Under the pieces are notes generated by a model. That model saw only the letters and a program-made list of their open reading frames with translations. It was not told the DNA's origin and did not search any database. A program made the position numbers and the translations under genes. From an uncultured Paracoccaceae bacterium (lineage in GTDB: Bacteria > Pseudomonadota > Alphaproteobacteria > Rhodobacterales > Rhodobacteraceae), in the NCBI GenBank assembly GCA_947492585.1, contig CANLND010000003.1, positions 124,001 to 188,000 on the forward strand: DNA of 64,000 nt. The letters run 5' to 3'. The stretch's first letter is position 1. Each line of letters opens with the position of its first letter. Positions 19,509 to 29,257 of the stretch are shown here, piece by piece.

Positions 19509-19976
19509 ATGGGGCAGGCCGCAGGGATTTCGATTGGCTATATGGCAGAGCGTACTGGATTGGCGGTGTCTGCGATCCGGTACTACGAAGAGCAGGGGTT
19601 GGTCGCGCCGTGGCGCAACGCGGGCGGGCAGCGGCGGTTTCTGCGGGCCGACATTCGGCGGCTCAGCTTTGTGATGATCGCCCAGCAGTTTGGGTTCTCT
19701 CTCCCGGAGATCCGCGATCTTTTGTCGCAACTGCCTGGTGGGCGGACGCCCACACCGGAAGACTGGGCGGCGCTTTCGGCGACATTTCGCAGCCATTTGG
19801 ATCAGCGAATCGAAACTCTGGAGCGTCTTCGGGACAATTTGGACGGATGTATTGGCTGCGGCTGTCTTTCACTGCCAAAATGTGCGCTTTACAACCCAAA
19901 GGACAGCGCACAAACGCGCGGTTCCGGCCCGCGTTATCTGATGGGAGACCGGCCCGCGACGCAAAGCGGGTCATGA
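19509..19976 (+). CDS. soxR: Redox-sensitive transcriptional activator SoxR (MerR family)
   Basis: MerR HTH and [2Fe-2S] cysteine motif CIGCGCLSLPKC; aggaggg SD before the ATG at 19509. Confidence 0.92.
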   Translation: MGQAAGISIGYMAERTGLAVSAIRYYEEQGLVAPWRNAGGQRRFLRADIRRLSFVMIAQQFGFSLPEIRDLLSQLPGGRTPTPEDWAALSATFRSHLDQRIETLERLRDNLDGCIGCGCLSLPKCALYNPKDSAQTRGSGPRYLMGDRPATQSGS

Positions 19977-20134
19977 ATGGCGAAAATTACCCCAAGGTCT
20001 TATCAATTCCCTGAGAATAAAGGCGATGATGCGGAGTTTGGATTGACCTCTGTGCCTTGCAAACGCTAAGCAACCGCGAAACAAAATTACGCCCAATGGG
20101 GCCGGTAGCGAAATTTAGCCAGGGAGCGTCCGAG

Positions 20135-21781
20135 ATGGCCGAGATTGAACGCGAAGCGATGGAATATGATGTTGTGATCGTCGGGGCAGGCCCCGCGGGT
20201 CTGTCAGCAGCGATCCGTCTGAAGCAATTGGACGAAGACCTGCAGGTCGTCGTTCTGGAAAAAGGCTCGGAAGTGGGTGCCCACATCCTGTCCGGTGCGG
20301 TTCTGGACCCCTGCGGCCTGAACGCGCTGATCCCCGACTGGAAAGAAAAGGGCGCGCCGTTGAACGTGCCGGTCGAGGAAGACAATTTCTACATGCTGGG
20401 CGAAGCGGGCAAAATCCGCATTCCCAACTTCCCTATGCCGCCGTTGATGAACAACCATGGCAACTACATCGTGTCGATGGGCAACGTATGCCGTTGGATG
20501 GCCGAACAAGCCGAAGAAATGGGCGTGGAAATTTTCCCCGGCATGGCGTGTTCCGAGCTGGTTTACGGCGACAACGGCGAAGTCAAAGGCGTGGTTGCTG
20601 GTGAATTTGGCAAAAACGCCGACGGCACAGCTGGCCCGTCTTATGAACCCGGCATGGAACTGCACGGCAAATACGTGTTCCTGTCCGAAGGTGTACGTGG
20701 GTCGCTGTCCAAAGAAGTGATCAACAAATACGACCTCGCTGCGGGCAAAGAGCCGCAGAAATACGGCGTTGGCATGAAAGAGATCTGGGAGATCGATCCG
20801 GCCAAACACAAAGAAGGCACAGTGACCCACACCATGGGCTGGCCTTTGGGCTCCAACGCGGGCGGCGGTTCGTTCATCTATCACCTGGACAACAATCAGG
20901 TTTACGTCGGCTTTGTGGTTCACCTGAACTACAAAAACCCCCACCTGTTCCCCTACATGGAATTCCAGCGTTTCAAGCATCACCCCATCGTTGCGAACCT
21001 GCTCGAAGGCGGCAAACGCGTGGCGTACGGTGCACGTGCGATCACCGAAGGTGGCTGGCAGTCGATGCCCAAATTGGTTGCACCCGGTGTGGCGCTGCTG
21101 GGCTGTTCTGCGGGCATGGTCAACGTGCCGCGCATCAAGGGCAACCACAACGCGATGCTGTCCGGTAAGGCCGCTGCTGAGGCCGCGTTTGACGCGATCA
21201 AAGCAGAGCGTTCCGGGGACGAGCTGTCCGCATACGAAGTTGATGTGCGTGAAGGCGCCATCGGGGACGATCTGAAAAAGGTCCGCAACGTTAAGCCGAT
21301 CTGGTCCAAGTGGGGCCTGACAGCCTCGCTGATGCTGGGTGGTCTGGACATGTGGACCAACACTCTTGGCTTCTCGCTGATTGGCACCGTGGGTCACGGT
21401 AAAAACGACGCGGACTCGACTGAGAGTGCCGCCAAGCACAAGCCGATCGATTATCCAAAGCCCGATGGCGTGTTGTCTTTTGATCGTCTGACCAACGTGG
21501 CGTTCTCGTTCACCAACCACGAAGAAAGCCAGCCCGCGCACTTGCAACTGGCGGATCCTCTGGTTCCGATTTCGCAGAACTTGCCCGACTACGCCGAACC
21601 TGCGCAGCGCTATTGCCCTGCTGGCGTATATGAAGTCGTAGAAAACGATGGCGTGAAAGATTTTGTTGTGAACTTCCAGAACTGCGTTCACTGCAAAACC
21701 TGCGACATCAAAGATCCGGCACAAAACATCACCTGGACCACCCCCCAGGGCGGCGACGGCCCGAACTATCCCAACATGTAA
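20135..21781 (+). CDS. Electron transfer flavoprotein-ubiquinone oxidoreductase
   Basis: DVVIVGAGPAGLSAAIRLKQ; C-terminal FQNCVHCKTCDIKDPAQNITWTTPQGGDGPNYPNM. Confidence 0.96.
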   Translation: MAEIEREAMEYDVVIVGAGPAGLSAAIRLKQLDEDLQVVVLEKGSEVGAHILSGAVLDPCGLNALIPDWKEKGAPLNVPVEEDNFYMLGEAGKIRIPNFPMPPLMNNHGNYIVSMGNVCRWMAEQAEEMGVEIFPGMACSELVYGDNGEVKGVVAGEFGKNADGTAGPSYEPGMELHGKYVFLSEGVRGSLSKEVINKYDLAAGKEPQKYGVGMKEIWEIDPAKHKEGTVTHTMGWPLGSNAGGGSFIYHLDNNQVYVGFVVHLNYKNPHLFPYMEFQRFKHHPIVANLLEGGKRVAYGARAITEGGWQSMPKLVAPGVALLGCSAGMVNVPRIKGNHNAMLSGKAAAEAAFDAIKAERSGDELSAYEVDVREGAIGDDLKKVRNVKPIWSKWGLTASLMLGGLDMWTNTLGFSLIGTVGHGKNDADSTESAAKHKPIDYPKPDGVLSFDRLTNVAFSFTNHEESQPAHLQLADPLVPISQNLPDYAEPAQRYCPAGVYEVVENDGVKDFVVNFQNCVHCKTCDIKDPAQNITWTTPQGGDGPNYPNM

Positions 21782-21802
21782 TTGCGTCATATGCGCAGTT
21801 TG

Positions 21803-21838
21803 AAAGGCCGGGCAGTGCATTCTGCCCGGCCTTTTTTG
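21803..21838 (+). terminator. Rho-independent terminator after ETF-QO
   Basis: aaaggccgggcag-tgcatt-ctgcccggcctttttt. Confidence 0.92.
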
Positions 21839-21984
21839 TTTATTTTATAAATTTCACACAGAGTTGCGCATAGTCTTGCTGGTATTGTTGTGGATGGCGC
21901 GGAGTTGATCAGGGTGCCATTGCCTCTTGTTAAACAAGCGCCTAGCTTGAGAAAAAGATATGATAAAACCCTTGGGAGACCTGC

Positions 21985-23709
21985 GTGGCCTATAAATTCC
22001 TCCGTTCCATGACACGAGTTACAGCTGTGGCGGCCCTGATGGCGACCGCCGCGCCACCTGTATTGGCACAGGGGCTGGCAGGCTCGTATCTGGCGGGGCG
22101 GGCGGCCACCTATGATGGAGATTTTTCGGCCATCGCACGCTATTACACTCAGGCGTTGGCCCGAGATCCCGGCAATATGGTGTTGAAGGAAAATGTGGTC
22201 TTTGCGCAGCTTGTTCTGGGGGAGCTGGACCGTGCAAAGCCCCTTGCGCGCCAGATTTGGGAACAGGGTGCCATCAGCCAGATCGCCAATATTGCGATGG
22301 TCGGCGCACTGACCAAGGCGGGTGATTTTCAGTCTATTCTAGACCGCGACCCCGAAACGCAGATGATCGCCGACCTGACGGATGGCTTGATCACAGGCTG
22401 GGCGCATTTGGCGACGGGAGATGTGCGGCAGGCGATTGCAGTGTTTACTGAAATGGCCAAGGAAGACCGGCTTGCCTATTTTGCCAACTTCCACCACGCT
22501 CTCGCGCTGGCCTCTGTTGGGGATCATTCGGGAGCCGAGGCGCTGTTTGCCAAGGATAACAGGCGTTTGGCGCGGTCGTCGCGCCGTGCGGCTTTGGCGT
22601 ATGTGCAGGTGTTGTCGCAGCTTGGCAAAAGTGAGGCCGCTCTGGCCTTTATGACCGAAGGGTTCGGGAACCGCTTTGATCCGGGCCTGACGCATATTGC
22701 AGATCAGTTGAATGCGGGCGAAACATTGCGGTTTGACATTGCCGTCACCCCCACCGACGGCATGGCCGAGGTGTTCTTTTCCATTGGGATGGGGCTGAGC
22801 CGGGATGCAAATCCAGATTACGCCTTGATGTATACGCGTCTTGCGACCTCTTTGCGCCCGTCGCATGTGGATGCAACGCTGCTGAGCGCAGAGCTGCTGG
22901 ATGAACTCGGGCGCTTTGATCTGGCGGTGGCCGCCTATCGCGCGGTGCCAAAGGACCACCCAGAATTTCACGCCGCTGAACTGGGGCGGGCGGAGGCCAT
23001 GCGCCGTGCGGACATGCCCGAAGCCGCGGTTGAGGTGTTGCGCAATCTGGCCAAATCTTATCCGCAGGATCCGGCGGTTTTTGCCGAGCTGGGTGATTTG
23101 TTGCACCAACGCGAAGACTATAAAGCCGCCGTTGAGGCCTATGATGCGGCGCTAGAATTTACCCCAGCCCAAGCGCGCGGGCGCTGGCGGTTGCTCTATG
23201 TGCGCGGCATTGGCCATGAGCGCCTGAAACAATGGGACAATGCTGAAGCCGACTTTCGGGCCGCGCTTGCGCTGAACCCAAATCAACCACAGGTTTTGAA
23301 CTATCTTGGCTATTCCTTGGTTGAAAAACAGATCAAGCTGGACGAAGCGCTGTCTTTGATTGAGCGGGCTGTCGCGGCCGAGCCGGATTCTGGCTACATT
23401 GTCGATTCTCTGGGGTGGGTGCTCTATCGTCTGGGGCGCTACGCAGAGGCGGTTGAACATCTTGAGGTTGCGGCGCGGCTGATGCCTGTTGACCCTGTGG
23501 TGAATGATCACCTGGGGGATGTCTACTGGGCGGTGGGCCGTCTGCGCGAGGCTGAGTTCCAATGGCGCCGGGCCCTGTCGTTTGTGGATCCGGGTGACAC
23601 CGAGGCCGAGGCGGACCCCGAGCGAATCCGTCGTAAGCTTGAGATTGGTCTGGATCTGGTTCTGGAACAAGAAGGCGCCGAGCCCCTGCAGGTCGCCCAT
23701 GACGGTTGA
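21985..23709 (+). CDS. Tetratricopeptide repeat protein
   Basis: Multiple TPR units (GDLLHQREDYKAAVEAYDAALEFTP; LGWVLYRLGRYAEAVEHLEVAARLMP). Confidence 0.9.
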   Translation: MAYKFLRSMTRVTAVAALMATAAPPVLAQGLAGSYLAGRAATYDGDFSAIARYYTQALARDPGNMVLKENVVFAQLVLGELDRAKPLARQIWEQGAISQIANIAMVGALTKAGDFQSILDRDPETQMIADLTDGLITGWAHLATGDVRQAIAVFTEMAKEDRLAYFANFHHALALASVGDHSGAEALFAKDNRRLARSSRRAALAYVQVLSQLGKSEAALAFMTEGFGNRFDPGLTHIADQLNAGETLRFDIAVTPTDGMAEVFFSIGMGLSRDANPDYALMYTRLATSLRPSHVDATLLSAELLDELGRFDLAVAAYRAVPKDHPEFHAAELGRAEAMRRADMPEAAVEVLRNLAKSYPQDPAVFAELGDLLHQREDYKAAVEAYDAALEFTPAQARGRWRLLYVRGIGHERLKQWDNAEADFRAALALNPNQPQVLNYLGYSLVEKQIKLDEALSLIERAVAAEPDSGYIVDSLGWVLYRLGRYAEAVEHLEVAARLMPVDPVVNDHLGDVYWAVGRLREAEFQWRRALSFVDPGDTEAEADPERIRRKLEIGLDLVLEQEGAEPLQVAHDG

Positions 23710-24526
23710 AGGGTTTGCGCCCGCCAAGGTCAACCTGACACTACATGTCACCGGTCAACGAGATGATGGCTACCATGTGTTGGATTCGCTGGTGGTGTTT
23801 GCAGATGTGGGGGATCGGCTTTGGGTGTCGCCCGATGACGGGCTGTCACTGACGGTCACCGGGCCGATGGCGGCGGGCGTGCCAACGGATGGGCGCAATC
23901 TGGTGCTGCAGGCGGCGGAACTGGCGGGCATTCGCGATGTGGCGATCCGGTTGGAAAAACACCTGCCAGCTGAGGCGGGGATTGGCGGTGGCTCGTCTGA
24001 TGCGGCGGCGACCTTGCGGGGGCTGTCGGCGTTGTTTGACATTCCACTACTTGCCCAAAGCGAACGGCTGGGGGCGGATGTACCGGTCTGTCTGGAGGCC
24101 ACAGCGGCGCGGATGACGGGAACCGGTGAACAGGTTACATCAGTGTCTAATCTGCCGGACCTGCCCGCAGTCCTGATCAATCCCGGTGTTCCAGTGGCGA
24201 CACCGCCAGTGTTCAAGGCATTGACCCGGAAGGTAAATTCCCCGATGCCCAAGGCGCTTCCACGATTTCAGGCGGTCAAGGATGTGTTGGCGTGGCTGGC
24301 GACCCAACGCAATGATCTGCAGGCGCCTGCCATCGCGCTACATCCTGAGATCGGGCAGGCGTTGCAGCATTTACGACAGCTGCCCGAGGTGGGTTTGGCA
24401 CGGATGTCGGGATCTGGTGCCAGCTGTTTTGCTTTGTTTGAACACCGCGATCAGGCGGATCAGGCGGCGGCGCAGTTGCGGCAAGAGCGACCTGAATGGT
24501 GGGTCCAAAGCTGCACCTTACGATAA
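23699..24526 (+). CDS. ispE: 4-(cytidine 5'-diphospho)-2-C-methyl-D-erythritol kinase
   Basis: FAPAKVNLTLHVTGQRDDGYHVLDSLVVFAD; LPAEAGIGGGSSDAAATL. Confidence 0.95.
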   Translation: MTVEGFAPAKVNLTLHVTGQRDDGYHVLDSLVVFADVGDRLWVSPDDGLSLTVTGPMAAGVPTDGRNLVLQAAELAGIRDVAIRLEKHLPAEAGIGGGSSDAAATLRGLSALFDIPLLAQSERLGADVPVCLEATAARMTGTGEQVTSVSNLPDLPAVLINPGVPVATPPVFKALTRKVNSPMPKALPRFQAVKDVLAWLATQRNDLQAPAIALHPEIGQALQHLRQLPEVGLARMSGSGASCFALFEHRDQADQAAAQLRQERPEWWVQSCTLR

Positions 24527-24549
24527 AATCCGGCAGGGTCTGGCAGGGC

Positions 24550-24626
24550 GATCTCCCGCCCGTCGGAGGGGCTCTGAGGCAGAGCCCACCTCCCGTTGGG
24601 CCACGCGCCGTGCAGGGCACGGCGCG
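24550..24626. repeat. Intergenic palindromic element, copy A
   Basis: gatctcccgcccgtcgg-[gggctctg agg cagagccc]-cctcccgttgggc-[cgcgccgtgc agg gcacggcgcg]; two perfect hairpins between conserved boxes. Confidence 0.7.
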
Positions 24627-24634
24627 GTTGCGTA

Positions 24635-25633
24635 TTATGCCAAGCGCGACACCACGTAATCTGTAAGATCGTTTAACATGGTGCGAATAGGCGCATCCGG
24701 CAGCGCGTCCAGCGCGGCTTTGGCTTTGGCGGCCCAGGCCATGGCATCAGCGCGGGTGGCTTCCAGCGTCTGGTATTTCGCCATCAGGGCCATCGCGTGC
24801 TCCAGGTCGCCGTCTTCTTGGCGACCTTTTTCGATGGTACGGGTCCAAAAGGCGCGCTCGTCGTCGCTGGCCTGCGCCACGGCTTTGATCACGGGCAGGG
24901 TCAGTTTGCGTTCCCGGAAATCATCCCCGACGTTTTTGCCGGTGGTTTTGGCATCGCCTTGATAATCCAGCAGATCATCGGCAATCTGGAAGGCAATGCC
25001 CAAGGCGTCGCCATAATCCCACAGGGCCTGAACCTGCGCTTCGTCGGCATTGGCAATCACGCCGCCCACTTGGGTTGCGGCGGAGAACAGCGCCGCCGTT
25101 TTGCCGCGCACAACCTGCAGATAGATCGATTCGTCGGTGTTCAGATCGCTGGCCGCCGTCATCTGCAATACTTCGCCTTCGGCAATCGTGGCAGAGGCAT
25201 TGGCCAGAATGTCCAGCACCCGCAAAGAACCCGTTTCAACCATCAGCTGGAAGCTGCGGGAAAACAGGTAATCGCCGACCAGAACCGAGCTTTTGTTGTC
25301 CCACAGCAGATTGGCGGTGGGGCGGCCACGGCGCTGGCCGCTTTCGTCGACCACATCATCGTGCAGCAGCGTGGCGGTGTGAATGAATTCGACCGTTGCG
25401 GCCAGTTTGACGTCGTCCTCGCCCTGATAGCCACAGAGTTTGGCTGCTGCGAGCGTCAGCATTGGCCGCAGACGCTTGCCGCCGGCGTTGACCAGATGCG
25501 CTGTCACTTCGGGGATGCGGGGTGCGTGTTTGGAGGCCATCCGGGTCTGAATCAGCGTGTTGACCGCCGCCATTTCTGCGCTGAGGGTCTCGGCCAGCAT
25601 TTCATGTGGTTTTTGCATCACGACTTGATCCAT
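24635..25633 (-). CDS. Polyprenyl synthetase (octaprenyl/decaprenyl-diphosphate synthase-like)
   Basis: GGKRLRPMLTLAAAKL; TATLLHDDVVDESGQRRGRPTANLLW; AFQIADDLLDYQGD. Confidence 0.95.
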   Translation of the reverse strand: MDQVVMQKPHEMLAETLSAEMAAVNTLIQTRMASKHAPRIPEVTAHLVNAGGKRLRPMLTLAAAKLCGYQGEDDVKLAATVEFIHTATLLHDDVVDESGQRRGRPTANLLWDNKSSVLVGDYLFSRSFQLMVETGSLRVLDILANASATIAEGEVLQMTAASDLNTDESIYLQVVRGKTAALFSAATQVGGVIANADEAQVQALWDYGDALGIAFQIADDLLDYQGDAKTTGKNVGDDFRERKLTLPVIKAVAQASDDERAFWTRTIEKGRQEDGDLEHAMALMAKYQTLEATRADAMAWAAKAKAALDALPDAPIRTMLNDLTDYVVSRLA

Positions 25634-25690
25634 TATTTTCCTGCCTGCAAGGCTCGACATTCTACCAAGCTTGCCCTTAGATCCATCCCT

Positions 25691-25906
25691 ATGAAGGAAC
25701 TTTTGCGCAGCACAGACCCAACGATATTAGCCTATGCCTCTGCACTCCTTGAGGGAGAGGATATAGACTGCTTTGTGATGGACGTAAATATGAGCGTACT
25801 GGAAGGAGGCATCGGAATTTTCCCACGCCGACTGATGGTGCGTGTCGACGATTATGACGCGGCCGCGCGCGCCATGCGCGACAATGAAATTCCGTTGGGG
25901 CAGTAG
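25691..25906 (+). CDS. DUF2007 domain-containing protein
   Basis: MKELLRSTDPTILAYASALLEGEDIDCFVMDVNMSVLEGGIGIFPRRLMV. Confidence 0.85.
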   Translation: MKELLRSTDPTILAYASALLEGEDIDCFVMDVNMSVLEGGIGIFPRRLMVRVDDYDAAARAMRDNEIPLGQ

Positions 25907-25908
25907 TT

Positions 25909-26685
25909 TTGTTTGCCGATCCTGACCTAAGCCAAAACGCCTTTTTGGGCGGTAAGGTAACTATTTTACAGCCAAAATCTGGATATCGGGCCGGTGTTGA
26001 TCCGGTCCTGTTGGCTGCCAGTGTGCCTGCGATGGCGGGGCAGCGGGTTTTGGAACTGGGCTGTGGCGCAGGGCAAGCGTTGATCTGTCTGGGCCAGCGC
26101 GTGGGGGGGCTGAGGCTTGACGGGGTTGAGCTGCAACCAAACTATGCGGATCTGGCCCGGCGTAACGGTGATTTGAACGGGCTTGAGCTGCAGATTTCCA
26201 CCGCGGATCTATCGGCGCTGCCCGAGAGCGTGAAGCAGGGCCAGTATGACCATGTCATCGCCAACCCACCCTATTATTGCAAAGGGGCACACAGTCCGGC
26301 GCAGGACGATGGCCGCCGGGTTGCACTGGGTGAGGATACGCCGCTTGAACTTTGGTTGGATGCGGCGGCCCGTCGATTGGCGCCAAAAGGCTATCTGCAT
26401 TTGATCCAGCGGGCCGATCGATTGCCGGATGTACTGGCGGCCTGTGCGGGGCGGCTGGGCAGTCTTGAAGTGCTGCCGCTGGTTCCACGGGCGGGGCGTC
26501 GGGCGGAATTGATCATCTTGCGGGCGCGCAAAGGGGGGCGGGCGGCGTTTCAGCTGCACGCGCCTTTGGTTTTGCATTCGGGTGCGCGTCATGAAACCGA
26601 CGGAAAGGACTACACGCCAGTGGTCGAAGGCATCCTGCGCCAAGGCGCGGCATTGCCGTGGCCGACGCCACCAAAAGCACGATAA
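25909..26685 (+). CDS. tRNA1(Val) N6-adenine methyltransferase-like protein (TTG start)
   Basis: VLELGCGAGQALICLGQRV; DHVIANPPYYCKG N6-MTase motif. Confidence 0.9.
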   Translation: MFADPDLSQNAFLGGKVTILQPKSGYRAGVDPVLLAASVPAMAGQRVLELGCGAGQALICLGQRVGGLRLDGVELQPNYADLARRNGDLNGLELQISTADLSALPESVKQGQYDHVIANPPYYCKGAHSPAQDDGRRVALGEDTPLELWLDAAARRLAPKGYLHLIQRADRLPDVLAACAGRLGSLEVLPLVPRAGRRAELIILRARKGGRAAFQLHAPLVLHSGARHETDGKDYTPVVEGILRQGAALPWPTPPKAR

Positions 26686-26868
26686 GTCGCGTTTGAGATG
26701 CACCCTCTGGATGCAATGTTCGATAGATTGAGCAGCAAACAGCCGATAATTCACATTCAAAACAGTTTTTTCGCAGGTGCAGCGTGACACAGGTGGCCTC
26801 GGTGTGATCCACTCTTGGCATCCCAACTGACCTTGGGGCACCTGACACTGCTCAATAGGAGGATACAC

Positions 26869-27036
26869 ATGAGCCTCAGCTCGCATCTGACCGAACTGAA
26901 AAAGAAGCACGAGCATCTGAGCACGGAAGTGGAAACGGCGCAGCGCTCCCCGGCAACGGACGGGTTGCAAATCGCGGCGCTGAAAAAACAAAAGTTGAAA
27001 CTGAAAGAAGAGATTGCGCGCCTGTCTGACAGTTGA
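26869..27036 (+). CDS. DUF465 (YdcH-like) small protein
   Basis: MSLSSHLTELKKKHEHLSTEVETAQRSPATDGLQIAALKKQKLKLKEEIARL. Confidence 0.9.
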   Translation: MSLSSHLTELKKKHEHLSTEVETAQRSPATDGLQIAALKKQKLKLKEEIARLSDS

Positions 27037-27074
27037 TCAACGACGCAATCGATGCGGTGTAAACATCGCATGAG

Positions 27075-27104
27075 CAAGGGTCATCACCGGGTGACCCTTT
27101 TCTT
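27075..27104 (+). terminator. Terminator after DUF465 gene
   Basis: aagggtca-tcaccggg-tgacccttttcttt. Confidence 0.75.
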
Positions 27105-27111
27105 TGAGGGT

Positions 27112-27972
27112 TTAATGCCGTCCGGCCCGCGCGGCGCAAATCGCAGCCAAGGTAATCAGCATGGCCGCCAGCGCCAGATTAAGGCTGAAAGGCGCGATTC
27201 CGACTGCCACCAGTACACAGGTCGACAACAGCGGGGTTGCATAAGACAGCGTGCCCAGCAGTTGGATATTGCCGCGTTTGACGCCAATGTCCCATACAAA
27301 GAATGCAATCCCAACGGGCCCCAGGCCAAGGCCCAGAACCGCGGCCCAGCCGATTGGACGGGTGGGCAACAACGTCTCTTCGACGGTGAAATGTAGCCCC
27401 CAGGACGCAACCGCGCTGATCAGGCAAAAGACGGCGACCGAACTGGTGGGAACCGCGCTGAACCGGCGCGACACCACAGAATAACCAGACCAGGTCAACG
27501 CGCACAGCAGCGCCAGCCCATACCCCGGCAGATACTGCACCTGAAACCCCTCTCCGCCGCCACTGACAATGAGCGCGGCGCCAATAAATCCCAGAACAGC
27601 CCCCAAATAATGCCCGGCGCGCAGGGTTTCGCCGGGCAACAAACCCGAGAACAGCACGATCAGCAGCGGCCATAGATAGGCGATCAGCCCCGCCTCGGCA
27701 GCGGGGGCCAATCGGAGGGCGGAAAAGTACAAAATGTGATAGCCAAATAGTGCAAGGCCGCCAAAGGCATAAACCCCAAGTGGCACAGTGCGCAGTTCTC
27801 GCAGACGGCCGGTGGCCGCAGCCCACAGCACTCCCAAAGTGCCGCCAATGCTAAAACACAGGGCGTTCAACAACAGCGGTGGCGTCGGAGTTGAGCCAAC
27901 CGTGAACAGGGCCAAGAGCGCCCACAGCAGAATCGCCACACCACCAATTGCAGTGGCTTTAGGTTGTGTCAC
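27112..27972 (-). CDS. DMT family (EamA) transporter; GTG start inferred
   Basis: About 10 hydrophobic segments, EamA repeats; VTQPKATAIGGVAILLWALLALF start overlaps the lysR-type stop. Confidence 0.85.
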   Translation of the reverse strand: MTQPKATAIGGVAILLWALLALFTVGSTPTPPLLLNALCFSIGGTLGVLWAAATGRLRELRTVPLGVYAFGGLALFGYHILYFSALRLAPAAEAGLIAYLWPLLIVLFSGLLPGETLRAGHYLGAVLGFIGAALIVSGGGEGFQVQYLPGYGLALLCALTWSGYSVVSRRFSAVPTSSVAVFCLISAVASWGLHFTVEETLLPTRPIGWAAVLGLGLGPVGIAFFVWDIGVKRGNIQLLGTLSYATPLLSTCVLVAVGIAPFSLNLALAAMLITLAAICAARAGRH

Positions 27973-28915
27973 GCGAACGATCCTTTGGGTTGGGAACCAC
28001 ATCAAAGTGGTCCGAAAAATGTTTGGTGCGATCAATTTCCGCAAAAAACCAATCATGAAAGGCCGAGACCTGTGGTCGTTCGATCGCATTGGGCAGGCAC
28101 ACAAAGCGGAACTGAGCGTCAGATTCGATGGCCGTGCGAAACGGTGCCACCAGCCGCCCTTCATCGAGATCCTTGATGATCATTGACCGTCGTCCCAACG
28201 CGACGCCCACCCCAGCCAATGCCGCATCTACAGTATGGTCCGCTTGTGAGAACCGGGTGCCGTGGTCCGGCGCGAAATCAATGCCGACCGCTTTGAACCA
28301 CTGGCGCCAGTCAGGAGGTGTCTCCAAAAACGAGAGCGAATCACAAAAAATCAACGGCGCTTTGGTCAGGCTTTCGGGGGTGGTGTAGCGTTTCGCCAGT
28401 TCGGGAGACATCACAGGCGTCGACCATTCCTTGCGCACAGAACGAGAATACAGCCCTTTGTCAGACTGCGTACCAAACCGTAACGCCACATCTACGTCAT
28501 CGCGATGCAGGTCTAGCAGGCGTAGCGTGGCGGAAAAGCGTAAATCGATCTCGGGGTGACTGCGCGCAAAGTCATATAATCGAGGTGCCAGCCATTTGGC
28601 GGTTAGGGCCGGGCCAGCCGTGACCGTGAGGGTAGAGTTGTTGTGCAGCCGCCGTGTGGCTCGCCAACCCTCAAGCAGCGTTTGAAACCCTTCGGCAGCA
28701 CGCGGGGCCAGCGTTTTACCGGCCTCCGTCAGGGCAACCGCCCGATTCAGGCGGTGAAACAGCGGTTGTCCTAAATGCTCTTCGAGGGATTTTATTTGAA
28801 ACGACAGCGCCGCCGGCGTGACGCTTAATTCAGCCGCCGCCTTGGCAAAGGACATATGCCGTGCCGCCGCATCAAAGGCCCGCAGGGCGGTCAAAGGTGG
28901 GAGAGTATCGCTCAT
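27959..28915 (-). CDS. LysR family transcriptional regulator (GcvA-like)
   Basis: LPPLTALRAFDAAARHMSFAKAAAELSVTPAALSFQIKSLEEHLGQPLF HTH. Confidence 0.94.
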   Translation of the reverse strand: MSDTLPPLTALRAFDAAARHMSFAKAAAELSVTPAALSFQIKSLEEHLGQPLFHRLNRAVALTEAGKTLAPRAAEGFQTLLEGWRATRRLHNNSTLTVTAGPALTAKWLAPRLYDFARSHPEIDLRFSATLRLLDLHRDDVDVALRFGTQSDKGLYSRSVRKEWSTPVMSPELAKRYTTPESLTKAPLIFCDSLSFLETPPDWRQWFKAVGIDFAPDHGTRFSQADHTVDAALAGVGVALGRRSMIIKDLDEGRLVAPFRTAIESDAQFRFVCLPNAIERPQVSAFHDWFFAEIDRTKHFSDHFDVVPNPKDRSRDTT

Positions 28916-29028
28916 AATTCAGATAAGTATTACTTAACTGAAACGTTGAAAAGTCTCGTTTGTCAGTTTTGTTTCAGACTGACATGTTGGTGTCAGGTTA
29001 ATTCAGTTGATTTGAAAGTGGGTCGAAT

Positions 29029-29181
29029 ATGTTGGAAATGACGACACAGGAGCCCGTTATACGGGCCTTTAGGTCAGCTCACATAGCCCGCAGCGCGGTG
29101 TTCTTTGATCTGTGCTCTGCCCTGTTTGGGGGGCTGCTGTCGCGACGGTCACATACATCCAAGGTTTCCCGCTGGGCCTAA
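29029..29181 (+). CDS. Possible 50-aa small protein divergent from LysR gene
   Basis: Own translation MLEMTTQEPVIRAFRSAHIARSAVFFDLCSALFGGLLSRRSHTSKVSRWA*; not in ORF track; no family assignment. Confidence 0.4.
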   Translation: MLEMTTQEPVIRAFRSAHIARSAVFFDLCSALFGGLLSRRSHTSKVSRWA

Positions 29182-29204
29182 GCGCGCAAGGCACTTACGG
29201 GATT

Positions 29205-29237
29205 GAAAAAGGGCCGCCCATTTGGGGCGGCCCTTGT
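29205..29237 (-). terminator. Terminator of phaB
   Basis: aaaaagggccgccc-attt-ggggcggccctt; T-run on minus strand. Confidence 0.85.
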
Positions 29238-29257
29238 CTATTGGTCTGTGGTCTAAT

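Noticed and set aside
20204-21820. 538-aa antisense ORF covering the whole ETF-QO gene
   Set aside because: The sense frame is a clear ETF-QO with Fe-S motif; the antisense frame stays open because of biased codon usage and encodes low-complexity H/V/Q-rich sequence
24797-25690. Long upstream extension of the DUF2007 ORF
   Set aside because: Antisense shadow of the polyprenyl synthase gene; DUF2007 domain starts at 25691
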